13,143 nucleotides of DNA from JBNGDW01 sp049975325 (GTDB lineage Bacteria; Cloacimonadota; Cloacimonadia; JGIOTU-2; JBNGDW01): NCBI GenBank assembly GCA_049975325.1, contig JBNGDW010000044.1, positions 1-13,143 on the forward strand, in the 5' to 3' direction. Position numbers and translations under genes: made by a program. Below, piece by piece: positions 1-5,911 of this stretch (position 1 is the stretch's first letter; every line of letters begins with the position of its first letter). The notes under the pieces are model-generated. The model did not search any database. It was not told where the DNA came from and saw only the letters and a program-made list of their open reading frames with translations.

Positions 1-369
1 GGATATAACCGGCTTGGTTGACTTCACCTGGGTATGACCAGTCCCCATAAGCATAAAATCTGCACCACAGCTATTCACTAGAGCCGCTCTATGCATGACA
101 TAATCATAATTTACATCGCTATAAGAAAATACAACCAGATTAACATTATTTTCTTTAATAAGTTTTGGCAAATCCGGTTCTGCATAGATAGGAATACCTT
201 CTGGATAGAGTCTTCCTGCCAAATCTGCCGGGTATTTTCTGCCTTCGATATCTGGTATCTGAGTAGCCGTGAATGCTACTACCTCATAGGCTTCATTGTC
301 GCGGAAGTATTGATTGAAATTATGAAAATCTCTTCCGGCTGCACCCATAATTATCACTTTCTGTTTCAT
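1..369 (-). CDS. COG2403 / cyclic 2,3-diphosphoglycerate synthetase-like protein, N-terminal fragment
   Basis: The first 123 codons of a gene that runs off the left edge. The translation begins MKQKVIIMGAAGRDFHNFN, and further on has ATQIPDIEGRKYPADLAG, EGIPIY and FSYSDVNYDYVM. I recognise this as the N-terminal Rossmann-like domain of the COG2403 family, annotated as predicted GTPase or cyclic 2,3-diphosphoglycerate synthetase-like; the glycine-rich G9-A-A-G12 loop is visible. In this family a P-loop NTPase domain follows, and the window ends at KPVIS, apparently just before it. The start at 369 is supported by GAAAGG nine bases upstream. It is transcribed divergently from mrp across a 178-base region. 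The bacterial substrate is not known to me: the cyclic 2,3-diphosphoglycerate activity was characterised in methanogens, so the enzyme name should not be taken as proof of function. Family assignment is fairly sure, function is not. Confidence 0.8.
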   Translation of the reverse strand, partial: MKQKVIIMGAAGRDFHNFNQYFRDNEAYEVVAFTATQIPDIEGRKYPADLAGRLYPEGIPIYAEPDLPKLIKENNVNLVVFSYSDVNYDYVMHRAALVNSCGADFMLMGTGHTQVKSTKPVIS

Positions 370-378
370 TATCTGTTA

Positions 379-384
379 CCTTTC
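379..384 (-). promoter_or_regulatory. Ribosome binding site of the COG2403-type gene
   Basis: GAAAGG on the minus strand, nine bases upstream of the ATG at 369. It supports that codon as the start of the partial gene at the left edge. Confidence 0.55.
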
Positions 385-450
385 TATATCTAATTAATTT
401 TCGTCTTTTTGAGAAAAAATTGCCTAATATGTCAAGTAAATAATTTCACT

Positions 451-473
451 ATCTCACAAATTCTCATTGAGAT
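451..473. repeat. Small inverted repeat, possible operator
   Basis: ATCTCA at 451-456 is matched by TGAGAT at 468-473, with 11 bases between. Inside it, TCTCA-T-TGAGA at 462-472 is a tighter perfect inverted repeat, so the unit TCTCA occurs three times counting both strands. It lies between the two candidate -35 elements of the divergent promoters, where a regulator could act on both genes. Such short repeats arise by chance in AT-rich DNA, so an operator role is only a suggestion. Confidence 0.3.
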
Positions 474-489
474 TTCTTTTTCAAAATTC

Positions 490-519
490 TTGACTGACTT
501 GAGCAAAGGAAAATAAAAA
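490..519 (+). promoter_or_regulatory. Candidate sigma-70-type promoter of mrp
   Basis: TTGACT at 490-495 matches five of six bases of the -35 consensus. TAAAAA at 514-519, after an 18-base spacer, matches four of six bases of the -10 consensus. Transcription would begin about 20 bases before the mrp start codon. The -10 is weak and the region is AT-rich, so this remains a candidate. Confidence 0.3.
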
Positions 520-537
520 GCAAAAATCCAAAATATT

Positions 538-542
538 AGGAG
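538..542 (+). promoter_or_regulatory. Ribosome binding site of mrp
   Basis: AGGAG, continuing as AGGAGAG, lies five bases before the ATG at 548 and supports that start codon. Confidence 0.65.
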
Positions 543-547
543 AGATT

Positions 548-1384
548 ATGACAAAGAATTCAACAGCGGAACAGTCTGATAAAGAGCATGATCTTCGAGA
601 GAATATTGCAAGAATAAAACATAAGCTAATAATATTAAGTGGCAAGGGTGGTGTTGGGAAAAGCACAATGGCTGTCAATATAGCATACGGACTTGCCCAA
701 AGGGGGAAGAGAGTGGGCATCCTTGATATAGATATACATGGTCCTTCGATCGCAAAATTACTTGGTATTGAGGGTAAAGCTATAACGGCAGGCTCTGACA
801 AACGTGTACAACCAATAAAAGTGGATGAAAATCTATACGCAATAACCATTGCTTCTCTTTTGAGAAGTCCTGACGATGCAATAATATGGCGGGGACCGCT
901 TAAGACACACATAATAAGGCAGTTTCTGCAAGATTTTGAATGGCCCTCGCTGGACTATTTAATAATAGATAGTCCTCCCGGTACAGGTGATGAGCCACTT
1001 TCCGCTGCTCAGATAATCGGCAAACTGGATGGCTCTATAGTGGTCACCACCTCTCAAGACCTTGCCTTGCTTGATGTCCGTAAGAGTATCAATTTTTCAA
1101 GAAAGGTTAATGTGCCTGTCCTTGGACTTCTCGTAAATATGTCCGCCTTTAGATGCCCTCACTGCGGCAAGATCATTGACATATTTCATGGAACAGCGGT
1201 ACAAAAGGCTGCAAAAGATTTTGATATAGAAATACTGGGAACTATCCCAATAGATGAAAATATAGTAGAAATGAGCGATAACGGGAAGCCATATATTAAG
1301 TATTTTAATCAGTCAGAGCCTGCCAAGGAGATGATAAAGGTTGTAGATAAAATAATTAGCAAGGTAGAAAAGTCAGTATCTTAA
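548..1384 (+). CDS. mrp: Mrp/NBP35-family P-loop ATPase, iron-sulfur cluster carrier
   Basis: A 278-residue Mrp/NBP35 (ApbC-like) ATPase, a cytoplasmic family thought to hold and transfer iron-sulfur clusters to apoproteins. Visible signatures are the deviant Walker A motif GKGGVGKST (residues 32-40) with its signature lysine K33, DIDIHGPS (60-67) as the switch I region, DSPPGTGDE (141-149) as Walker B/switch II, and the CPHC motif (C203, C206), whose cysteines bridge a cluster at the dimer interface in the family. The protein starts almost directly with the ATPase domain. It has neither the N-terminal MIP18/DUF59 domain of many bacterial Mrp proteins nor the N-terminal cysteine cluster of NBP35-type members. 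A good ribosome binding site supports the ATG at 548. It is convergent with the dcw operon, ending 30 bases from the last dcw gene, and is probably functionally unrelated to it. Confidence 0.93.
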   Translation: MTKNSTAEQSDKEHDLRENIARIKHKLIILSGKGGVGKSTMAVNIAYGLAQRGKRVGILDIDIHGPSIAKLLGIEGKAITAGSDKRVQPIKVDENLYAITIASLLRSPDDAIIWRGPLKTHIIRQFLQDFEWPSLDYLIIDSPPGTGDEPLSAAQIIGKLDGSIVVTTSQDLALLDVRKSINFSRKVNVPVLGLLVNMSAFRCPHCGKIIDIFHGTAVQKAAKDFDIEILGTIPIDENIVEMSDNGKPYIKYFNQSEPAKEMIKVVDKIISKVEKSVS

Positions 1385-1414
1385 ACCTATGAATTCTACA
1401 TTGAGCATCTAAAC

Positions 1415-1822
1415 TTAACTTAAGTAACTGAAAATAAGTTCATACCCGAAAGCACTACTAAACAGGCTTGAAAGTTCTATGCATTCTACAATTAGAGTGA
1501 TAAGTATACTTGCCAATATCCATCTAAAAAAGCCATTAAAATGTATATTTCGTATAAATAAGGAAGATAGTATAAGCATCAAACCATTAACGATGAACAG
1601 GAAAAAGCCGAGACTTAAAAGTGTAACGGGAAACTCGAGCAGCATAAAAATCGGATAGATAAGGGCATTAACGAAACCAATTGTCAATGAAAAAAGCAAT
1701 GCAGTTGAAAAACTTTTAATATAGATTAGTTTCACCGGTTTAATGATAAGAAACACTACAAGGGTGTAAATAAAAAGCCGGATAAGGTGATAAAGTAGCA
1801 TAGTATCAGAAACCACTTCCAT
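1415..1822 (-). CDS. YvlD / PF04020-family four-helix membrane protein
   Basis: A 135-residue, very hydrophobic protein with about four predicted membrane segments (roughly residues 8-27, 38-58, 64-90 and 99-118). The central stretch has the features of the YvlD family (COG1950, PF04020, often labelled phage holin superfamily IV): VNALIYPIF (51-59), FPVTLLSLGFFLFIVNG (64-80), then a short polar turn ending HFNGF and another helix. The role of the family is unclear; the holin label does not imply a phage here. It is the last gene of the dcw operon, immediately after ftsZ. The start is uncertain: ATG 1822 leaves 10 bases after the ftsZ stop but has its purine-rich tract (AGGGGGG) about 17 bases away; GTG 1840 would overlap ftsZ, and ATG 1801 would lose seven residues. 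Translational coupling to ftsZ is likely. Confidence 0.78.
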   Translation of the reverse strand: MEVVSDTMLLYHLIRLFIYTLVVFLIIKPVKLIYIKSFSTALLFSLTIGFVNALIYPIFMLLEFPVTLLSLGFFLFIVNGLMLILSSLFIRNIHFNGFFRWILASILITLIVECIELSSLFSSAFGYELIFSYLS

Positions 1823-1832
1823 AATAAATGGG

Positions 1833-2933
1833 TTACGCACCCCCCTCTTCAAATTTATCTTTAAGGCGAGGTGAGAGCTGTTCAGCTTGGCGAATTCTCC
1901 ATAGAATTTCTTGTATCTCTGTTGTTTCTTGTTCATGGGGCTTTTCGTGAATTATATGTTTAATGGACTCCTTATAGTCATCGGCTTCTGGAATGCCAGT
2001 AGCAACAATTGTAACCGCAAGTTTATTTTTCATTTCCTCTTCTAGAACCAAACCTTTGATTATATTAGTATGTTCATTCGCTTGAGCAGATATACTGCTT
2101 ACTGCCTTGTCGTACTCAGCAAGTCTAAGGTCATATCCAGCAGTAATATTAATAAGCATAGCCTTTGAATGTGCCAATGATAGATTACTTAGAAGAGGAT
2201 TTGCTACTGCTTCTTTGACGGCTTGTGTGACTCTATCCTCCCCTTCTCCTGTACCGATGCCCATAAGTGCGTAACCCATCTCCGCCATTACTGTTCTCAC
2301 ATCAGCAAAATCTACATTGATGTAACCACTTTTATTTATAATATCAGATATCGCTTTTGCTGCACCGTACAAGATATTATCTGCCTTTTTGAAGGCTTGA
2401 AAAATGTCCAGTTCTCCATACTTTTCTTTTACACCCTCATTTGGGATTACAATAAGTGCATTGATTTTTTCTTTTAACTCTTTTATTCCTTTATCAGCGA
2501 TTTCTTGTTTGACTTTTCCTTCACTGAGAAATGGATAGGTAACCACGGCAACAGAGATGATACCTTTTTCTTGTGCAATATCAGCAATAACAGGTGAGGC
2601 GCCGGTGCCGGTGCCCCCGCCCATACCAGCAGCGATAAATATCATATTAGCGCCATCCAGTGCTTTTTCTAGGGCTTCTCTACTATCCTCTGCGGCCTTA
2701 GCCCCCACTTCCGGATTTGCTCCAGCGCCAAGGCCTTGAAGTTTGCTACCTATTTGAACCTTTGTACTTGCAAGACAGCAGTTCAGCACTTGTCGGTCTG
2801 TATTTACCGCAACATATTCTACACCGGTGAGTTCATTTTGAATCATAGTATTAATCGCGTTATTACCTGCACCACCCACTCCCAATATTTTAATCTTTGT
2901 ATTTCCTTTTTTTATTTCATTAATTTTCAACAT
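1833..2933 (-). CDS. ftsZ: Cell division protein FtsZ
   Basis: The tubulin-like GTPase that polymerises into the cytokinetic ring at the membrane; 366 residues. GVGGAGNNA (18-26) and the tubulin signature GGGTGTG (105-111) bind GTP. The T7 synergy loop NVDFADVR (206-213) keeps both acidic residues needed for hydrolysis in the next subunit, and MGYALMGIGTGEGEDR follows as usual. Two regions are unusual. The loop normally written TKPFxFEGxxR reads TYPFLSEGKVK (132-142), keeping the glutamate (E138) but with lysine for the arginine. The tail lacks a recognisable IPAFLRR-like C-terminal peptide and ends KDKFEEGGA after a short linker; EILWRIRQ (342-349) might be a diverged equivalent. The start is firm because of a strong ribosome binding site. 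It lies 12 bases after ftsA and just ahead of the YvlD-family gene. Confidence 0.97.
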   Translation of the reverse strand: MLKINEIKKGNTKIKILGVGGAGNNAINTMIQNELTGVEYVAVNTDRQVLNCCLASTKVQIGSKLQGLGAGANPEVGAKAAEDSREALEKALDGANMIFIAAGMGGGTGTGASPVIADIAQEKGIISVAVVTYPFLSEGKVKQEIADKGIKELKEKINALIVIPNEGVKEKYGELDIFQAFKKADNILYGAAKAISDIINKSGYINVDFADVRTVMAEMGYALMGIGTGEGEDRVTQAVKEAVANPLLSNLSLAHSKAMLINITAGYDLRLAEYDKAVSSISAQANEHTNIIKGLVLEEEMKNKLAVTIVATGIPEADDYKESIKHIIHEKPHEQETTEIQEILWRIRQAEQLSPRLKDKFEEGGA

Positions 2934-2936
2934 TGT

Positions 2937-2944
2937 CCCTCCTT
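2937..2944 (-). promoter_or_regulatory. Strong ribosome binding site of ftsZ
   Basis: AAGGAGGG lies in the 12-base gap between the ftsA stop and the ftsZ ATG at 2933; the AGGAGG core is four bases from the ATG. It is the best Shine-Dalgarno sequence in the operon, consistent with FtsZ being made in excess over FtsA and FtsQ. It confirms the ftsZ start. Confidence 0.75.
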
Positions 2945-2945
2945 G

Positions 2946-4205
2946 TTAAGTGAAATCTCTGGTGGCAAACCACCTTTTAATTTTTTGTAGTAAACGTTCG
3001 AGAGAAGATTTTGAGAGATCATCAACAAGTGGGTCCCGATAAAGTACCTTTTTACCCCAATATAGCAATCCCATTACTGTTGCATATTTGGGATCTGAAA
3101 GTAGCTCCACATTGGTATATATTCCCTCGAAGATCGGCGTGCCAATCTTTACAGGAAGATTAAATACTTCCTCGTAAATTTTATCAATATTCTTCAGGTT
3201 TGCAGTCCCACCGCATAAAGAAATACCAGCAGTCATCATCTCAAAATATTTACTTTTTTTAATTTCATTAAATACTAAGTTTGCAATCTCTACGATTCTT
3301 GGATTAATTATTTCCGCTATGAACTTATTAGTTCTCGTGCTGCCCGGTCGTCCTCCGATTCCAGGTATTTCAATAATCACACTCTCATCTATATCCTGTG
3401 GATAAGCATTTCCATACTTAATTTTTATTTTTTCAGCCTCTGGAAGAGGGGTACGGAGTCCCACTGTCAAGTCTTCTGTTATTGTCTCGCCGCCAAAGGG
3501 TATAATATAGGTATATCTAATACTATTTTTAAAAAAGATAGAAATATCAGTAGTACCACCTCCAATATCAATCAAGATAGTGCCCAATTCTTTCTCGTCT
3601 GGATCCAAAATTGCCAATGCTGAAGCAACGGCTTGAGGCATTATATCCTTGATACTCAGTCCGAGTAGCTGCACTGATTTATAGATATTATCAAGTGAAT
3701 TAGCGTCTGCAGTCACAATATGGACATCGCCTTCAAGTCTGACACCTGTCATGCCAATAGGGTCAAGAATGTTTGTCAGACCATCAACAGAAAAGTATTG
3801 AGGTTCAGCATAAATAATTTTTCTATCAGGAGGAAGTGGGACAACTGACTTGGCATCCTCTATCATCTCCTTAACATCAGCGTTGGTGATTTCAGGTGAA
3901 TATCTTTTTGATGTGCTCCCTTTTGCTACACCATGGCTATCAAAACTGCTTATATGCTCTCCTGAAATGCCCACTATGAGGTTATCTGCGTATTTATTTG
4001 CCATTTTTTCTGCAGCCCGCACTGCCTTCTCTATGGATTCTCTTGCTGTACTAATATTTCGAATAACACCATGATAAAGTCCATCTGACTTGTTTTCCCC
4101 TATTCCACATATTTTCACTTGATTGTTGACATCAACTACGCCAATAAGGCAGCAAATCTTTGTGGTGCCGATATCCAGGGCTGTAATTATCTTTTCTCGT
4201 GCCAT
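2946..4205 (-). CDS. ftsA: Cell division protein FtsA
   Basis: The actin-like ATPase that ties FtsZ filaments to the cytoplasmic membrane and recruits later division proteins; 419 residues, normal for the family. ALDIGTTKI (9-17) is the phosphate-1 loop, LIDIGGGTTDISIF (211-224) the phosphate-2 loop, and AGISLCGGTANL (326-337) corresponds to the adenosine motif, usually written with GGGA. The SHS2/1C domain that replaces an actin subdomain lies between the first two motifs. The C-terminus, SLERLLQKIKRWFATRDFT (401-419), is basic and amphipathic, matching the membrane-targeting helix. The ATG at 4205 follows the ftsQ stop after one base (TAA-G-ATG). There is no convincing ribosome binding site, so translation probably depends on ftsQ. 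Confidence 0.96.
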   Translation of the reverse strand: MAREKIITALDIGTTKICCLIGVVDVNNQVKICGIGENKSDGLYHGVIRNISTARESIEKAVRAAEKMANKYADNLIVGISGEHISSFDSHGVAKGSTSKRYSPEITNADVKEMIEDAKSVVPLPPDRKIIYAEPQYFSVDGLTNILDPIGMTGVRLEGDVHIVTADANSLDNIYKSVQLLGLSIKDIMPQAVASALAILDPDEKELGTILIDIGGGTTDISIFFKNSIRYTYIIPFGGETITEDLTVGLRTPLPEAEKIKIKYGNAYPQDIDESVIIEIPGIGGRPGSTRTNKFIAEIINPRIVEIANLVFNEIKKSKYFEMMTAGISLCGGTANLKNIDKIYEEVFNLPVKIGTPIFEGIYTNVELLSDPKYATVMGLLYWGKKVLYRDPLVDDLSKSSLERLLQKIKRWFATRDFT

Positions 4206-4206
4206 C

Positions 4207-4989
4207 TTATCTTAAAATAATAAGCTCATTATGAGGATCCGAGAATCTTAGATCTATCTCGGAAAAATGAGCAAAGCCAAAGTTTTCATAGACAAAAATC
4301 AGCTTATTGATACTTTTCCTAAACTCTTCAGAACTTACAATAAGCCGAGTTCCATAGTCACTGTCAGTTAATATTATCTCACCATCTCTGATGGAAAATT
4401 CAGAAATTTTATTGAGGAAACCTGGTTTCCGGGAATTAATCTCATCATATACCATGAAAAAGAGCGTTAATGCCTCACTCTCTACCCTATCACCTACTGA
4501 ATATGAAATGTTCTCAGGCAAACTAAAGATAGGTAAATGTGCAGAATCAGGGTGCCGAGTGTCTATTACCACACCTTCTCTATCAATATATAATGATTCG
4601 CCATTGGAAATTGGTACAACTGCCACAGGTATTCTTTCCTCTATGGAAATAAGAAGGGTGTGTGGCAGCCGGCGTTCAATCTTTGCATGTTTAATTCGAG
4701 GAAACATGGCAAAAATTGGCTTGATCTTGCTGTCCGGAACTGTGAACATATTTTTATCTAAGAACTCTGCAAGATGCTTGTATATTTCCCCCTCATCTAT
4801 AAAGACAGTCCCTCTAATATCTATTTTTTCTATATTTACGGAATCCAATTGTGAAAGGCCATAGAGAAAAAGGTATGCTAACCCAGCTGTCATGCCAGTA
4901 AAGAGGATGAATAGCAAGAAGAAAGCAAGAATGGCAGGCTTCTCCTTCTCAACTTTTACTCTACTTCTGGGATTTCTCTTACTCTTCAT
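4207..4989 (-). CDS. ftsQ: Cell division protein FtsQ/DivIB
   Basis: A bitopic division protein that in the family forms a complex with FtsB/FtsL (DivIC/FtsL) and links the ring to septal wall synthesis; 260 residues from the chosen start. A short basic cytoplasmic tail (about 1-17) is followed by one membrane helix (about 19-43) and a POTRA-type domain beginning near VNIEKIDIRGTVFI. The external beta domain then carries the typical IEERIPVAVV and YIDREGVVIDTR stretches. An upstream in-frame ATG at 5025 would add 12 residues, but no ribosome binding site precedes it. ATG 4989 has GGGGG ten bases upstream and begins with the expected basic tail (MKSKRNPRSR), so it is preferred; it overlaps the murB end by 11 bases. 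Sequence identity in this family is always low, so the call rests on architecture, partial motifs and position. Confidence 0.9.
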   Translation of the reverse strand: MKSKRNPRSRVKVEKEKPAILAFFLLFILFTGMTAGLAYLFLYGLSQLDSVNIEKIDIRGTVFIDEGEIYKHLAEFLDKNMFTVPDSKIKPIFAMFPRIKHAKIERRLPHTLLISIEERIPVAVVPISNGESLYIDREGVVIDTRHPDSAHLPIFSLPENISYSVGDRVESEALTLFFMVYDEINSRKPGFLNKISEFSIRDGEIILTDSDYGTRLIVSSEEFRKSINKLIFVYENFGFAHFSEIDLRFSDPHNELIILR

Positions 4990-5911
4990 AGTCAAAATTC
5001 CCCCACAAATGGACTTCTGGTTCAAGTTCTATATTAAACATCTCTTTTACCTTTTTTTGAGCAGTACATATTAATTTATACACATCCTGTGAACTGGCAT
5101 TCCCACGGTTGATAATAAAATTTGCATGTTTTTCCGAAATATACGCGTCTCCTTCATGATAACCTTTCAGCCCACATTGTTCGATTAGTGAACCGGCATA
5201 ATAGTTACTTCCATTCTTAAACACAGAACCAAAAGTGTTAACAGCCAAAAGTTTTCGGGAAGTTCGTTTATGATAAAATTCTTGCATCTTTTTTGCAACC
5301 TGCTGTGGGTCAGAAGGTTTTAATCCAAAACATGCTTCAAGAATGATAAAATCCTGTAATGGGAAAACTGTCTTTCTATAATCCCACATAATTTTATTAG
5401 AGTTCAGATGCCCTTTTGCACCATTTCCATTTATAATTGTAAGCTCATTCACAAACTCGCCGATAGTATGACCGAATGCGCCTGCATTCATCGCGATACA
5501 TCCACCAACTGTTCCAGGAATACCATTTAAAAATTCCAAGCCACTAAGTCCTCGCCCTTGCAATGACAAAAGCAATTCTTGCACAGAAGTGTTTGTGGAG
5601 CAGTTTACTGTGGCATCGTCAAAAGACAAATTTTGGGGGAGCTTCCTGAGAGAAATTACAACACCACAATAACCTTTATCTGAAATCAGAACATTCGTGC
5701 CATTCCCAAGAATTTTATAAGGTATTTCATTTTCAACAAGAAAGCTAAAAATAGTCTGCAAGGTGGATAAATCTACAGGCTCGACAAAGAATTCTGCAGG
5801 ACCGCCTGTCTTAATGCTTACATATGATGCAAGTGGATGATTAACTTGCACAGTTTTAGTAAGTTGTTTTCTGTTTACAAACTCTACAAATCTTTGACTC
5901 GCTGTTTTCAT
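4979..5911 (-). CDS. murB: UDP-N-acetylenolpyruvoylglucosamine reductase MurB
   Basis: FAD-dependent enzyme that reduces UDP-GlcNAc-enolpyruvate to UDP-MurNAc with NADPH, in the cytoplasm; 310 residues. The FAD-binding part shows IKTGGPAEFFVEP (33-45), LGNGTNVLISD (68-78) and EFLNGIPGTVGGCIAMNAGA (126-145). The substrate region shows DYRKTVF (177-183), with the tyrosine-arginine pair, then FGSVFKNG (227-234), where S229 is the expected proton donor, then GLKGYHEGDAYISEKHANFI (247-266) and EPEV with the conserved glutamate E299. The compact shape fits the type II (Bacillus/Staphylococcus-like) class better than the E. coli type. The motif normally AGSVFKNP reads FGSVFKNG here, a small deviation. 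The start overlaps the murC stop as ATGA. Confidence 0.96.
   Translation of the reverse strand: MKTASQRFVEFVNRKQLTKTVQVNHPLASYVSIKTGGPAEFFVEPVDLSTLQTIFSFLVENEIPYKILGNGTNVLISDKGYCGVVISLRKLPQNLSFDDATVNCSTNTSVQELLLSLQGRGLSGLEFLNGIPGTVGGCIAMNAGAFGHTIGEFVNELTIINGNGAKGHLNSNKIMWDYRKTVFPLQDFIILEACFGLKPSDPQQVAKKMQEFYHKRTSRKLLAVNTFGSVFKNGSNYYAGSLIEQCGLKGYHEGDAYISEKHANFIINRGNASSQDVYKLICTAQKKVKEMFNIELEPEVHLWGNFDYEE

Larger units (their letters stand above)
370..547. promoter_or_regulatory. Divergent intergenic promoter region
   Basis: This 178-base, very AT-rich gap lies between the divergent starts of the COG2403-type gene (369, minus) and mrp (548, plus), so it must hold the promoters of both or of their transcripts. 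On the minus strand a perfect -35 hexamer TTGACA sits at 435 to 430, but the hexamer 17 bases further on (TCAAAA, 412 to 407) is a poor -10. The plus-strand candidate is listed separately. No RNA gene or intrinsic terminator is visible here. Confidence 0.5.

Noticed and set aside
91..393. Plus-strand open frame of 100 codons
   Set aside because: It lies opposite the COG2403-type gene, whose minus-strand translation shows clear family motifs; the plus-strand product resembles nothing and has no ribosome binding site.
481..912. Minus-strand open frame of 143 codons
   Set aside because: It is antisense to the mrp ATPase core (Walker A and following motifs) and covers the mrp promoter region; no family resemblance.
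1385..1430. Search for a bidirectional terminator between mrp and the dcw operon
   Set aside because: Only a 13-base palindrome, ACTTAACTTAAGT at 1412-1424, is present, with a one-base centre and no GC-rich stem or T tract, so no terminator is called.
1415..1822. Phage origin suggested by the holin label of the YvlD family
   Set aside because: No other phage gene, attachment site or composition shift is visible; the label is historical and the gene sits in a conserved cellular operon.
1823..1936. N-terminal extension of the YvlD-family gene to an ATG at 1936
   Set aside because: The extra 38 residues overlap the ftsZ tail in another frame, are hydrophilic and do not resemble the family N-terminus, which begins just before the first membrane helix.
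2961..2986. Stem followed by T-rich stretch on the plus strand, terminator-like
   Set aside because: The stem is only five base pairs, no plus-strand gene ends nearby, and the T-rich stretch is the complement of lysine and leucine codons in the FtsA tail.
4990..5025. Upstream ATG for ftsQ at 5025
   Set aside because: No ribosome binding site precedes it, whereas ATG 4989 has a G-rich site ten bases upstream and the usual basic cytoplasmic tail.
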